From Azonexus hydrophilus (GTDB lineage Bacteria; Pseudomonadota; Gammaproteobacteria; Burkholderiales; Rhodocyclaceae), in NCBI RefSeq assembly GCF_905120355.1, contig NZ_CAJHOB010000011.1, forward strand, positions 1 to 64,000: 64,000 bases of DNA, given 5' to 3'. Below, piece after piece: positions 1 through 8,812 of the stretch (positions within the stretch are counted from its first letter, which is position 1; every line of letters begins with the position of its first letter). The notes beneath the pieces are model-generated. The model worked only from the letters and a program-made list of their open reading frames with translations. It was not told where the DNA came from and searched no databases. The translations under genes and the position numbers were made by a program.

Positions 1-1
1 T

Positions 2-3000
2 CTTGAAACGGTAGTCTTCGGTAAAGCGGTTCTCGGCCGCCAGCAGATTAACGTCGCGTCCAGCAATGACGTCAAGGTCGCGGTCAGCCAGCACGGAAGA
101 ACCCACGACGGTGGCGTCGCGTCCGGCCGAGAGCAGCACGTCGTTGCCGCCGATCTGGCTGCCTACCGCCGTGGCCGTGGTGCTTTCGCCGCCCTCCTTC
201 AGGCTCGATTTGCCGTAGCTCAGGCCCGTGGTCAGGCTGGCAGAGAAACCGGATTTCTTCTTGTCCTTGAAGTGCGTTTCTGTATAGGTTTCCGTGGCTG
301 CTTCCAGCGTCAGATCGCGTCCGGCGATCAGGGCGATGTCTGCATCGGCTACAGCGTTGCTGCCGGTCAAGGTGAGGTCGCGCCCGGCCTGGATCAGGAC
401 GGTTTCACCGCCCAGGCTGCTGCCGATCGCCGTGGTCTGCTCCAGCGTGTCGCGGGTGGTGCGCGTGGTGCGGGAGAAGCTGCCTTTCGATGTGTGCTGG
501 TGCGCTTCGTCCAGCCCCAGCGCGGCTTCGCCGGCGGTGAGGCGGATGTCGTTGCCGGCGGCCACGGTCAATGCCTGGCCAGCCTCGACCTGGGCCGCTC
601 GGGCGGTCACGTCATGGCCGGCCAGGAGCGTGAGCTTGCCCCCGGTCAGGAGGGTGCTGCCGATGTCCTGGCTCTGGTGGTCGCTACGGGCGTTCCTGGC
701 ATCATAGGTGAGCCGCTGGCGGGCCGATTCGCGCACAGTGTCCAGGTTCAGGTCGCGCCCGGCCTGCAACAGGGCATCGCCCCGGCTGACCAGTTCGGCT
801 CCGGTGAGCGAGATGTCCTGCCCGGCGCTGGCCAGCAGGAGGCCGGCTTCGCCCGTGACGTAGAGGCCGGCCACCCGGTCGAGGTTCGTACGCTGGCCTT
901 GTGCGTTCGCCTGGCTTTGGGTGGTGCTGGTCACGCGCAGATCGCGCCCGGCCAGCAGGGCCAGCGCATCGCCCGCCACCACGGCCCCACCTTCAATGTC
1001 GATATCCTGGCGGGCGGCCAGCGCCACCGCCTCGCCCTGGATCGTGCCCAGGTTCCTGAGATTCTCGGCGGTGATCGACACCGCTTGCCGGCCGGCAATG
1101 CTGCCGCTGTTGGTCAGATCGCCCGTGGTGTCGAGCTGGAGGGTGTTGCCGGCCAGCAGCGCGCCGCTCGGGGCGAGGTCGCCGTCCTGCAGGCGGGCAT
1201 AGACGCGCGGCACGAGCGCCTGTTGCGTCGAGCCGTCGGGCAGGGTGACGGTTTCGGTCACCAGCCAGACGATGTCGGTGGTCAGTTGGGCGACCTGCGC
1301 CGCGGAGAGCGCCACGCCGGGAATGAGTTGCCATTCCTGCGCCACGCTGACGCCCGCCGCCATCAGCGCCTGATACTGCGCTTCGTCGTCGGCGTAGCCA
1401 GCCAGGAAGCGGCGGCCCGTCAGTTGCGCCACCTGCTCGGCAATGAGTCGCTGTTCGTAGAAACCGTCGCCCAGGCGTTTCTGCATCTGCGCCGGATCGA
1501 GACTGAGCGCTTGCAGCAGGTAGTCCGAGGACAGCCAGGTCCGGTAATTGGCAAAAACCGGATCGGTTTCAAGCAGGTAGCCGCCCCCGGCGTGCAGGCG
1601 ATAGAGGCGGTTGGCGGGCAGCACGGCGCCGGGCGCGGCGGGTTGCGCGCCGCCGCCGGCACTGGCGTCCTGATAGGCAAAGGCGCCCAGGTCGATGTGC
1701 TGGAGCGTCGGCGCTGGCAGGTAGCGACTGACGCTCAGCCCCTGGTCGTCATCGCCATCCTCTTTGTCACGCCAATAGTAGTACGCCGTGCCGTCGTCCT
1801 GAATGGTGCGCTTGCCCGGCGTGGCCTGATTGTTGAGCGTGCCGAAATTACCGTGCAGCGTGCCGCCGGCAACGATCTGGCTGTCGAGATTGTTGAGTAT
1901 GTCGGCGTTCAGATTGACGTCGCCGCCCGCCAGAATCCGCCCCGGCTGGCTGGAGACGACCTGGGTTTCGGAGGTGGTGCGGGTGTAGCTGTAGCGATAC
2001 CAGTCGTTGTACAGCCCGTCCGGTGCCTGCAGCCGGGTGAAATCCTCGTGAGGGACGAGTTGAATGGCGTCGTAGGTGTAGCGGTTGCCGCTGCCGACCC
2101 CCTGGTATTCATCGAAGGCGCGTTGATCGACGATGACCGTACGGGTTTCCAGATGGGCGTTGGTGTTGTCTATCGTCTCGGCGGCAAGGCTGATTTCGCC
2201 CAGGGCTTCGATGCGGGCGCCGTCATTGCTGACCCGGGTGGCGCGGCCGGCGGCAAGACCCTCGGCGGTCAGCGCGCCGCCCAGGGCCAGATCCCCGGCA
2301 GAGAAGAGCAGGGCATCGGGGTGGTTGTTGAGGGTGTCGACGCCCAGGTCGAGCCGGTTGCGGGCAGCGATGACGGCGGTGTTGGCGTTATGCAAGTCCT
2401 GCGTGGCAATGGCCAGATGATCCCCGTAAATCTGCCCCTGGTTGGTCAGCGTCGCGGCTGTGATGCGGGCATTGCCGGCATCGATGGCCCCTGCATTGAT
2501 GAGTTTGCCTTCGCTGGTGACGACGACCTCCCCGGCGCTGGCGGCGAGTGTGCCGGCGTTTCTGACGCCGACGCCGGCTTCGGTGCCGAGGAGCGTGATC
2601 TTGCCGGCGTACATGCCGCCCAGTTGGGCCACGTCGATGGCAAAGGCCGGGGCCGGGCCGCTGCCGGCAATCGGGGTGGCTTGCGTGTGCCCGGCATCCA
2701 CCCGGTTGGCCCCCGCGGTCACGGCCAGATGCTGCGCCCACAGTCCGGCATTGACCTGAACGGCGCGGGCGATGAGGTCGGTGTAATCGACCCGGCTGGC
2801 GTCCAGGCCGTTGCCTTCGATGCGAATCTGCCCGCCATCGACCCGGTAGCCTTCAAGATTGCCGCCGTTCAGTAGCGGCGTCCCCGTCGTCAAAGTGACG
2901 CGGTTGGCGTTGAGAAACCCGCAGCCGTCGCAGGTCACGCCCGCCGGGTTGGCAATGACGAGTTGGGCGCGCTGGCCGGCGATTTCGAGGTAGCCGTTCA

Positions 3001-3487
3001 ACTGGCTGGGCTGGCCGGAGAGGACTTCGTTGAGAATCACCCGGGCGCTGCCCTTGGCCAGCCAGGGGTTGCCCTGCACCCAGCCGCCCAGTTGGGTCGC
3101 CACGTCGGTGCGCGAGTTGTTGAAGATGACGCCTTGCGGTCCGGCATCGAGCCGTTCGTACTGGTTGCGCGAGACGCCTGCCGCGCTCGGCGTCTGGATG
3201 TTGATGAGTGGCACGCCGTTGCCGGCATTGAAAATGGTGGGACGCAGATTCCCCGGCGCTGCCTTGTAGGCAACGACCTGGGCATGAACTGGAGCCAGGG
3301 TAGCGGCGCCGAAGCTCCAGAGCAGCGCAAAACACAGCGGTTTCAAGGTCGCCAGAAAATACCCCGTCCCGTGTCGCCGAATCCGCTGGCGGTTCGTCGT
3401 CTGGCCTCTGGCCGCCGCGCTCTCCGGTACCGCCATCGACTGCCCACGCGCCTGATTGAAAACGATCCGGTGTACATCGCGATTCAT
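2..3487 (-). CDS. Two-partner secretion exoprotein TpsA (filamentous haemagglutinin/CdiA-like), N-terminal part
   Basis: Reads off the left window edge, so only the first 1162 residues are present. The N-terminus is an extended signal peptide region (MNRDVHRIVFNQARG) followed by a hydrophobic core and a VHAQ-type cleavage site near residue 70. A TPS secretion domain follows, with the typical NPAGVTCDGCGFLN segment. The rest is beta-helix repeat built on AGRDL-type units (for example LLQAGRDLNLDT, LIAGRDLTLEA). Near the left edge a KDKKKSGFSASLTTGL segment resembles the second haemagglutinin repeat class found in CdiA-type proteins. It should be exported by the TpsB encoded 20 bases upstream. 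The C-terminus lies outside, so adhesin versus contact-dependent toxin cannot be decided. Confidence 0.9.
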   Translation of the reverse strand, partial: MNRDVHRIVFNQARGQSMAVPESAAARGQTTNRQRIRRHGTGYFLATLKPLCFALLWSFGAATLAPVHAQVVAYKAAPGNLRPTIFNAGNGVPLINIQTPSAAGVSRNQYERLDAGPQGVIFNNSRTDVATQLGGWVQGNPWLAKGSARVILNEVLSGQPSQLNGYLEIAGQRAQLVIANPAGVTCDGCGFLNANRVTLTTGTPLLNGGNLEGYRVDGGQIRIEGNGLDASRVDYTDLIARAVQVNAGLWAQHLAVTAGANRVDAGHTQATPIAGSGPAPAFAIDVAQLGGMYAGKITLLGTEAGVGVRNAGTLAASAGEVVVTSEGKLINAGAIDAGNARITAATLTNQGQIYGDHLAIATQDLHNANTAVIAARNRLDLGVDTLNNHPDALLFSAGDLALGGALTAEGLAAGRATRVSNDGARIEALGEISLAAETIDNTNAHLETRTVIVDQRAFDEYQGVGSGNRYTYDAIQLVPHEDFTRLQAPDGLYNDWYRYSYTRTTSETQVVSSQPGRILAGGDVNLNADILNNLDSQIVAGGTLHGNFGTLNNQATPGKRTIQDDGTAYYYWRDKEDGDDDQGLSVSRYLPAPTLQHIDLGAFAYQDASAGGGAQPAAPGAVLPANRLYRLHAGGGYLLETDPVFANYRTWLSSDYLLQALSLDPAQMQKRLGDGFYEQRLIAEQVAQLTGRRFLAGYADDEAQYQALMAAGVSVAQEWQLIPGVALSAAQVAQLTTDIVWLVTETVTLPDGSTQQALVPRVYARLQDGDLAPSGALLAGNTLQLDTTGDLTNSGSIAGRQAVSITAENLRNLGTIQGEAVALAARQDIDIEGGAVVAGDALALLAGRDLRVTSTTQSQANAQGQRTNLDRVAGLYVTGEAGLLLASAGQDISLTGAELVSRGDALLQAGRDLNLDTVRESARQRLTYDARNARSDHQSQDIGSTLLTGGKLTLLAGHDVTARAAQVEAGQALTVAAGNDIRLTAGEAALGLDEAHQHTSKGSFSRTTRTTRDTLEQTTAIGSSLGGETVLIQAGRDLTLTGSNAVADADIALIAGRDLTLEAATETYTETHFKDKKKSGFSASLTTGLSYGKSSLKEGGESTTATAVGSQIGGNDVLLSAGRDATVVGSSVLADRDLDVIAGRDVNLLAAENRFTEDYRFK

Positions 3488-3507
3488 GGGGGTGCCTCGG
3501 TTAAAGA

Positions 3508-5274
3508 TCAGTAAGTGAAAGAAAGGGAGAAACCGGCGCTCACACGGTGCGTTGGAAAGCCGTCGGGCTTGGTGAGTGCCTTGCCGGCAAACACGTCGTA
3601 GAAGAACCCTTTGCCGCCACCGCGCAGGCCGATTACGCCGCCGGTCAGGCTGCGACCCATGAGCAGCTTGGCGGTGGGGCCACCGACCCGGCCGTAGTCC
3701 AGGCCGAGGTAGAGTTGCTGGCCACTCTCGAACAGCGGCACGGCCAGTTCGTTACGCACCAGAAAACCGCGTTCGGCGGAGAGAATGGTTTCGCCGTCGA
3801 AACCGCGCACGGTGTAGCGCCCGCCGATCGAGAAACGATCCTGCGGCACCAGCGGCGAGCGATTCCATTGGCCGCGCCACTGGCCGGTGTAGGTCAGGCG
3901 CTGGCCGAATATGGAAAAGGGCGCGCTGAAATCGGCTTCTGCCGACCACAGGCGGGGCCGCGCGGTGCCCTCCCCGAAATCCTCCTCCGGGGCAGGCAGG
4001 GCGTCGAAAGCGCCGGTGCCGCGCCGATAGGCCAGATTGGCGTTGAGCACGGCGCCGGGCAGGATATCCAGATACGAGCGATGGTCTGCGCTCAGTTCCC
4101 AGCCGGCCATGCGCCGCCGCTGCACTTCGATTTCGGTGTCGTCGATGTAATTGCGCGAGGCGGTGCGGTAGCCGCGCAGCGACAGGGTGGTCTTTTGCGT
4201 GGCATTGCGGAACACGAGGCGGCTGAGCTTGATTTCCCTGGTGTCGCTGGTGCCGCGATAGATGTAGGTCAGGTTGCTGCCCGCCACTGCTTGCCGGTAG
4301 GCGTGATCGTTGGCGGAAAACCCGAGCAGCCAGTCGCCGAAGGGCAGGGCGTAATGCCACGAGTGGTTGTCGGTGCCGCTGTGGTTCTGTTGCGCGCCAC
4401 CCAGGTCGTGGCCATAGCTGAAATAGAACAGGTCGTTGAGTGCCAGCAGGTGATCGCCGGACAGTGTGACGCTGCCCTGGTATTTGCCGGTGGCCTTGCT
4501 GCCGCCGTCGTTGGCTGAGAGCGTCAGGCGCAGGGGGAAAGCCTGTTTCCAGGTGACGACGACGTCGCTCTCGCCGGGCGCGTCGGCCGGCACGATTTGC
4601 AGATCGGCTTCGGCGCTGGGCAGGCGTTTGAAATTCTCCAGCGCCTGTTCGAGATCGCGCAGGTTGAGGAGCTGTCCGGGGCGGACCGGGAAAACGTTCC
4701 AGGCATTGGCGCGCGGGCTGCTGTCCGCGGTGAAGCGCACGCTGCGCAACCGACCGGGGATGACGCGCAGCGCCAGGGTGCCGGCGGTCAGGTCCTGCGC
4801 TTCGGCTAGGACGCGGGTGGTGACGTAGCCGCGCTCGACAATGGCGTTCTGGATGCGGGCCATGATGAGATTGATGCCCTGGCTGCCCAGGCAGCGCCCG
4901 GTAGCGGGATCGCCCGGCGGATCGGCGGCGGCGCGCGCCCAGGCGAAATGGCCGCTGTCGTCGATGAGTTCGATGCGCTGAATGACGAAGCAAGGCGTTT
5001 CCGTCGCCGGCAAACGCCCGACATCTGTTGTTTTCACGCCCGGCAGGCGAACGTCGGCACCGGGCGCTTGCTGTTCGTGCAATAGGCGTTCCCGTTCACG
5101 GGCACGCTGCGCTTCCTGTTGATCCAGGTGGATGGCGGCGTCGTTGGTCTGCGCAACGCCGTGCTGCGGAAGCAACAGGGCGCAGGGCAGCGCAATCGTC
5201 AGCGCCAGAAGGCGTCCCCCAAACCACCTTCCGCGCGCGCACCCCCGCGCGGCTGCACGTCGATCTACCGGCAT
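3508..5274 (-). CDS. TpsB-type outer membrane transporter (ShlB/FhaC/HecB family)
   Basis: 588 residues. A signal peptide ends at about residue 41 (GVAQ), then a charged linker, then a POTRA region at about 75-220 with the paired cysteines usual in this family, and then a beta-barrel. The protein ends in VSAGFSLSFTY, an aromatic-terminated beta signal for BAM assembly. The conserved loop-6 segment (VRGFDGE) is present. By family knowledge it recognises the TPS domain in the periplasm and exports the partner protein across the outer membrane. It stops 20 bases before tpsA, so the two form an operon. A GGGGGA stretch just upstream serves as ribosome binding site. Confidence 0.93.
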   Translation of the reverse strand: MPVDRRAAARGCARGRWFGGRLLALTIALPCALLLPQHGVAQTNDAAIHLDQQEAQRARERERLLHEQQAPGADVRLPGVKTTDVGRLPATETPCFVIQRIELIDDSGHFAWARAAADPPGDPATGRCLGSQGINLIMARIQNAIVERGYVTTRVLAEAQDLTAGTLALRVIPGRLRSVRFTADSSPRANAWNVFPVRPGQLLNLRDLEQALENFKRLPSAEADLQIVPADAPGESDVVVTWKQAFPLRLTLSANDGGSKATGKYQGSVTLSGDHLLALNDLFYFSYGHDLGGAQQNHSGTDNHSWHYALPFGDWLLGFSANDHAYRQAVAGSNLTYIYRGTSDTREIKLSRLVFRNATQKTTLSLRGYRTASRNYIDDTEIEVQRRRMAGWELSADHRSYLDILPGAVLNANLAYRRGTGAFDALPAPEEDFGEGTARPRLWSAEADFSAPFSIFGQRLTYTGQWRGQWNRSPLVPQDRFSIGGRYTVRGFDGETILSAERGFLVRNELAVPLFESGQQLYLGLDYGRVGGPTAKLLMGRSLTGGVIGLRGGGKGFFYDVFAGKALTKPDGFPTHRVSAGFSLSFTY

Positions 5275-5426
5275 GAATCCCCCACCCCCCCTGAAATGAA
5301 TCGCTGCCGTTTGGTTTATTTATGAATACGGCGTTATTCTGAACAAATATCGTCGAATTCTAATGCGCCTACCCGCTGACAGGCAAGCCTCATGAAAACC
5401 ACCCTGGGGCATGCCTGAGCAGTGTG

Positions 5427-6113
5427 TCACTTCCCATCCGTCCCATAACGCGGCGCGCGCGGGCCGTACAACAAACCGTTTGGCCGGCCCGCATTGAGCA
5501 GACGGTAGTTGGCAATGGCGGCGACTTCGTGGCTGCGGTTGCCGACGCTTTCGACGATCTGGCTCACCACTGCGGTCAGCAACATGCCGACCAGGCCGCC
5601 GCCGCTGTTGTTGCGGCCTTCGGCGCTCGATGCCGAGGCTCCGCCGCTCCACAGCGTCTGGCCGTTGCGCAGGTCGACCAGCTTGGCGGTGACGCTGACG
5701 CGGGATTCGCTGTCGATGAGGCGGTATTGCGTGCCGTATTGCTCGACGGTCATGTAGAGCGCGGTGTCGGCCCCGAAGATGTCGCGCAGCTTGTCCAGCG
5801 CCACCTGGTGGATGTCGGCCGGGTGATCCAGGCCGTTCTGGCGGAAGCTTTCCCTGACCAGCGTCACGGGGAAAACGTAGTAGCCGGATTCGGCGAGCGG
5901 CATGGTGACGCTGGAATAGACGCTGTCGCTGGCTTCGACTTCGGGGGAGTTGTTGAGCGGCGGCAGGACGAGGATGGAGGCGGGCCGGCTCTCGCGCAGC
6001 GCCGTGTAATCGAAGGAAGCCTGCTGCCTGGGCGTGGCGCAGGCAGTGAGCAGGCTGACGCCGGCGACCAGCAGCAGGCGCGTGGCGAGGGAGAAGGCGG
6101 CTTTCTGTTGCAT
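5427..6113 (-). CDS. GNA1162/DUF799 family lipoprotein
   Basis: 228 residues from the ATG at 6113; a GTG four codons upstream is an alternative. A lipoprotein signal ends at the lipobox LLTAC, so the mature protein starts at a lipidated cysteine. The body (ASILVLPPLNNSPEV..., ..LVDLRNGQTLWSGGA..) matches DUF799, the family of the meningococcal GNA1162 antigen, which resembles TolB/CsgG-type periplasmic domains. It is the last gene of a trio with a DUF4810 protein and a CsgG-like protein, a grouping also seen in Neisseria. An assembly or secretion role at the inner face of the outer membrane is inferred from family context only. Confidence 0.85.
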   Translation of the reverse strand: MQQKAAFSLATRLLLVAGVSLLTACATPRQQASFDYTALRESRPASILVLPPLNNSPEVEASDSVYSSVTMPLAESGYYVFPVTLVRESFRQNGLDHPADIHQVALDKLRDIFGADTALYMTVEQYGTQYRLIDSESRVSVTAKLVDLRNGQTLWSGGASASSAEGRNNSGGGLVGMLLTAVVSQIVESVGNRSHEVAAIANYRLLNAGRPNGLLYGPRAPRYGTDGK

Positions 6114-6126
6114 CGCAAGGATCACT

Positions 6127-6198
6127 CAGGTTCGGCAGACGCAAGGCGGTGGCGAGCCGCGCCCGGCGGGGCGGGCAGATCGGCTGATGCCGAACCTG
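6127..6198. repeat. Intercistronic long-arm inverted repeat
   Basis: CAGGTTCGGCA at 6127-6137 is repeated as a perfect reverse complement at 6188-6198. About 50 very GC-rich bases separate the arms. It fills the gap between the DUF4810 gene and the DUF799 gene and ends 14 bases before the latter's ATG. There is no T run, so it is not a standard terminator. In RNA it would form a stem that could affect message stability or the relative expression of the last gene. Confidence 0.6.
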
Positions 6199-6210
6199 CC
6201 GCTGTTGCCG

Positions 6211-6582
6211 TTATTTTTGGGACAAAGACATGTTCTTGAGCAGGAAATCGACGAAGCCCCCGCTTTCCGGGAACTGCGTCTTTTCGGCTTCCAGATTCCG
6301 GCGCATGTCGTCGACCTGCCCGTTCTCGCCGTACAGCAGCGCCAGATGCGCCCGGTAGCCGGGCGGCAGCGGCAGATTCTTCGAGCGGGCTTCCTCGATG
6401 CCGGCTTCGAGCTTCTCGCGCTGCTCGTCCGGGCTGGCCTTGCTGCTCAGATGACCATACACCTGCTGCTGGTAACTGCCCCAGTAATACAAGGGCTGCG
6501 CCTGCTGCGCGCACCCGGCCAGCAGGCTGCCGGCCAGCAGCAAAGCTGCGCGGGGAAAACGGCTCGGCGAAAAACGCATCAT
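6211..6582 (-). CDS. DUF4810 family lipoprotein
   Basis: 123 residues from the first of two tandem ATGs, with GGGAG just upstream. A short signal peptide ends at the lipobox LLAGC. The mature part begins with PLYYWGSYQQQVY and contains a short TPR-like helical segment (PPGYRAHLALLYGENGQ), which is the pattern of DUF4810. It is the middle gene of the CsgG-like/DUF4810/DUF799 operon, 11 bases after the CsgG-like stop. The function is unknown; location in the outer membrane or its periplasmic face follows from the lipobox. Confidence 0.8.
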   Translation of the reverse strand: MMRFSPSRFPRAALLLAGSLLAGCAQQAQPLYYWGSYQQQVYGHLSSKASPDEQREKLEAGIEEARSKNLPLPPGYRAHLALLYGENGQVDDMRRNLEAEKTQFPESGGFVDFLLKNMSLSQK

Positions 6583-6593
6583 CGGCTCCCGTT

Positions 6594-7280
6594 TCACCGT
6601 GCCGGCTGCCATTGGCCGGATTCGATGCCGGCAACGAGCTTGTCTACCGCTTCCCGGATGGCGAGGTCGAGCACCTTGCCGTTCAGGGTCGAGTCGTAGC
6701 TGGCCGTGCCGCCGAAACCGATCACCTCGCGGTTGGACAGGCTGTATTCGCCCGCGCCCTGCACCGAGAACACGACTTCCGAACTGCCGACGTCGACGAC
6801 GTTGAGCGTGACCTTGGCGTAGGCGACCTGCTCCTTGCCGCGTCCGAGCAGGCCGAACAACTGACGGTCGCCGACTTCCTTGCGACCGAATTCGCTGACG
6901 TCGCCCGTCAGCACGAAGCGCGCGCCCTTGAGTTTCTGCTGCGCACCGGTCAGGCCGGCTTCCTGCTTCAGTTCCACCATGTTGTCGCGGTCAAGGACGT
7001 TGAAGCGGCCGCTCTGCTGCAGGTGGGAAATGAGAATGGTCTTGGCCTGCCCGCCCAGGCGGTCGACGCCATCGGAAAACACGCCGCGCATGAAGCTCGA
7101 ACGGTTGTCGAACTTGCCCACCGAAATCGGGCTGCGCTCGCCCTGATACAGCTTGGCGGTCGCCTGCGACAGCGCCTTGGGCGTTTCGAGCGAGCGGGAT
7201 TGTTCGGTGGCGCAGGCCCCGAGCAGCAGGCTCAGGCTGGCGCAGCAAAGGAGGTTGCGAAGGGTGGCAGGCATCATCAT
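6594..7280 (-). CDS. CsgG/HfaB family lipoprotein
   Basis: 228 residues with a lipobox LLGAC near residue 22. The fold signature is CsgG-like: SPISVGKFDNRSSF, ILISHLQQSGRFNVLDRDNM, and a C-terminal GFGGTASYDSTLNGKVLDLAIREAVDKL. CsgG proteins form outer membrane oligomers for curli export, but the shorter homologues in GNA1162-type operons have no proven export substrate. Three ATG codons stand in a row at the start; the first is used here. It is the first gene of the trio, and an inverted repeat overlaps its predicted promoter. Confidence 0.87.
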   Translation of the reverse strand: MMMPATLRNLLCCASLSLLLGACATEQSRSLETPKALSQATAKLYQGERSPISVGKFDNRSSFMRGVFSDGVDRLGGQAKTILISHLQQSGRFNVLDRDNMVELKQEAGLTGAQQKLKGARFVLTGDVSEFGRKEVGDRQLFGLLGRGKEQVAYAKVTLNVVDVGSSEVVFSVQGAGEYSLSNREVIGFGGTASYDSTLNGKVLDLAIREAVDKLVAGIESGQWQPAR

Positions 7281-7287
7281 CGTCCGC

Positions 7288-7335
7288 TGATATGTGGAAA
7301 GACTCGCATTCTATCCACATATCATGCGGATTCAA
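7288..7335 (-). promoter_or_regulatory. Predicted promoter with operator-like inverted repeat for the CsgG-like operon
   Basis: On the minus strand TTGAAT (7330-7335) and TAGAAT (7308-7313) are separated by 16 bases and fit -35 and -10 hexamers. A perfect 11-base inverted repeat, TGATATGTGGA at 7288-7298 and TCCACATATCA at 7314-7324, brackets the -10 element, one arm inside the spacer and one downstream of the expected start point. The inner arm ends 8 bases before the first ATG. The layout suggests a repressor operator or an RNA hairpin masking the start; the regulator is unknown. Confidence 0.5.
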
Positions 7336-7472
7336 ACCACAAAGAAAGCGCGCACCCGACGTCTTTTTCACGCACGGATCATGGGCGCGCCAGCGTCTTG
7401 CCGACCAGCCGTTGCCAGGACAAACCCTTTCGGCCAACCCTGCCGCCGGGATGGCGGCGCTCTCGGGAGTAA

Positions 7473-8768
7473 TCAGCCGAACAAGCGTGCCACGAAAGCG
7501 CCTTGGGCGTGTTGCGGCAAGGGCAGCCAGACGCGGTGGCCGCTGCCCGGGGCGACATTGACCGGCGCCGCGTCGGCGTTTTCCATGCGTTCGATGCGCT
7601 GCCGGAAATTACCGCCAGGCAATACGCATTCAAGGGTATCGCCGACGGCAAAACGGTTCTTGACGACGATTTCCATCAGGCCCCGTCCGGCGTCGTAGGC
7701 CACGGCGTCGCCGACGTACTGGCTCTTTGCCGATTCAGAATGGCCGCGCAGATAATTCTGGTGCTCCGCATCGTGGTGACGCTGATAAAAACCGTCGGTG
7801 TAGCCACGGTTGGCGAGGTTTTCCAGATCGGCCAGCAAACCCGGGTCGAACGGGCGGCCGGCAACCGCGTCGTCAATGGCACGACGATAGGACTGGCAGG
7901 TGCGCGCAACGTAGTAGGGGCTCTTGGTGCGGCCTTCGATCTTCAGTGAGTCGACACCGATCTCGGTCAGCCGGTGCACGTGCTCGATGGCACGCAGATC
8001 CTTGGAATTCATGATGTAGGTGCCGTGCTCGTCTTCCTCGATCGGCATCAGCTCGCCGGGGCGCTGGCGTTCTTCGAGCAGGATTTCCTGCTCCGGGCTG
8101 TTGTAAAAATTGACCGGCTGGCCGGGCGCCAAGGGGGCGCCGTCGGAGGTCGACACCTTGTAATCCCAGCGGCAGGAATTGGTACAGGTACCCTGATTGG
8201 GATCGCGGTGGTTGAAGTAGCCAGAGAGCAGGCAACGGCCGGAATAGGCGATGCACAGCGCGCCATGCACGAACACTTCCAGCTCGATATCCGGGCACTG
8301 CTGGCGGATTTCCGCCACTTCGTCGAGCGACAGTTCGCGCGACAGGATGATGCGGCGCACACCGAGTTTCTGCCAGAAGCGCACCGCCGCCCAATTCACC
8401 GTGTTGGCCTGCACCGACAAGTGGATGGTTTGTTCCGGCCAGGCCTCACGCACCAGATCGATCAGACCGGGATCGGACATGATCAGTGCGTCCGGCTGCA
8501 GTGCCACCACCGGCGCCATGTCGGCAAGATAGGTTTTCAGCTTGGCATTGCGGGGGAAAATGTTGCTCACCACAAAAAACTGCTTGCCCGCCGCATGGGC
8601 CTCGGCAATTGCGCTGCCCAGCGTCTCCAGATCGCCGAATTCGTTATTGCGCACGCGCAGGCTGTAGCGCGGCTGACCGGCATAGATGGCGTCGGCACCG
8701 AAGGCAAACGCAGCGCGCATCATGGCGAGCGATCCTGCAGGAGCGAGAAGTTCGGGAGCCTGACGCAT
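7473..8768 (-). CDS. trhP: tRNA 5-hydroxyuridine formation protein TrhP (YegQ, U32 family)
   Basis: 431 residues from an ATG preceded by CAGGA at good spacing; a GTG seven codons upstream lacks this. The sequence follows E. coli YegQ closely: PELLAPAGSL, FAFGADAIYAGQPRYSLRVRN, then a Cys-rich segment with CIAYSGRCLLSGY and DPNQGTCTNSCRW. These cysteines are thought to hold an Fe-S cluster. By family knowledge TrhP hydroxylates U34 of tRNAs using prephenate. Although listed as peptidase U32, no protease role is expected. It is transcribed away from rng across a 44-base gap. Confidence 0.93.
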   Translation of the reverse strand: MRQAPELLAPAGSLAMMRAAFAFGADAIYAGQPRYSLRVRNNEFGDLETLGSAIAEAHAAGKQFFVVSNIFPRNAKLKTYLADMAPVVALQPDALIMSDPGLIDLVREAWPEQTIHLSVQANTVNWAAVRFWQKLGVRRIILSRELSLDEVAEIRQQCPDIELEVFVHGALCIAYSGRCLLSGYFNHRDPNQGTCTNSCRWDYKVSTSDGAPLAPGQPVNFYNSPEQEILLEERQRPGELMPIEEDEHGTYIMNSKDLRAIEHVHRLTEIGVDSLKIEGRTKSPYYVARTCQSYRRAIDDAVAGRPFDPGLLADLENLANRGYTDGFYQRHHDAEHQNYLRGHSESAKSQYVGDAVAYDAGRGLMEIVVKNRFAVGDTLECVLPGGNFRQRIERMENADAAPVNVAPGSGHRVWLPLPQHAQGAFVARLFG

Positions 8769-8812
8769 AGTAAAATCCTGAAAAATCACAAATTTTATCT
8801 TTTACGAGCGCC

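Noticed and set aside
272-2875. An 867-codon open frame on the plus strand
   Set aside because: It is antisense to the TpsA exoprotein, whose family features are unmistakable. GC-rich codon bias leaves long open frames on the opposite strand. The translation has no recognisable domain.
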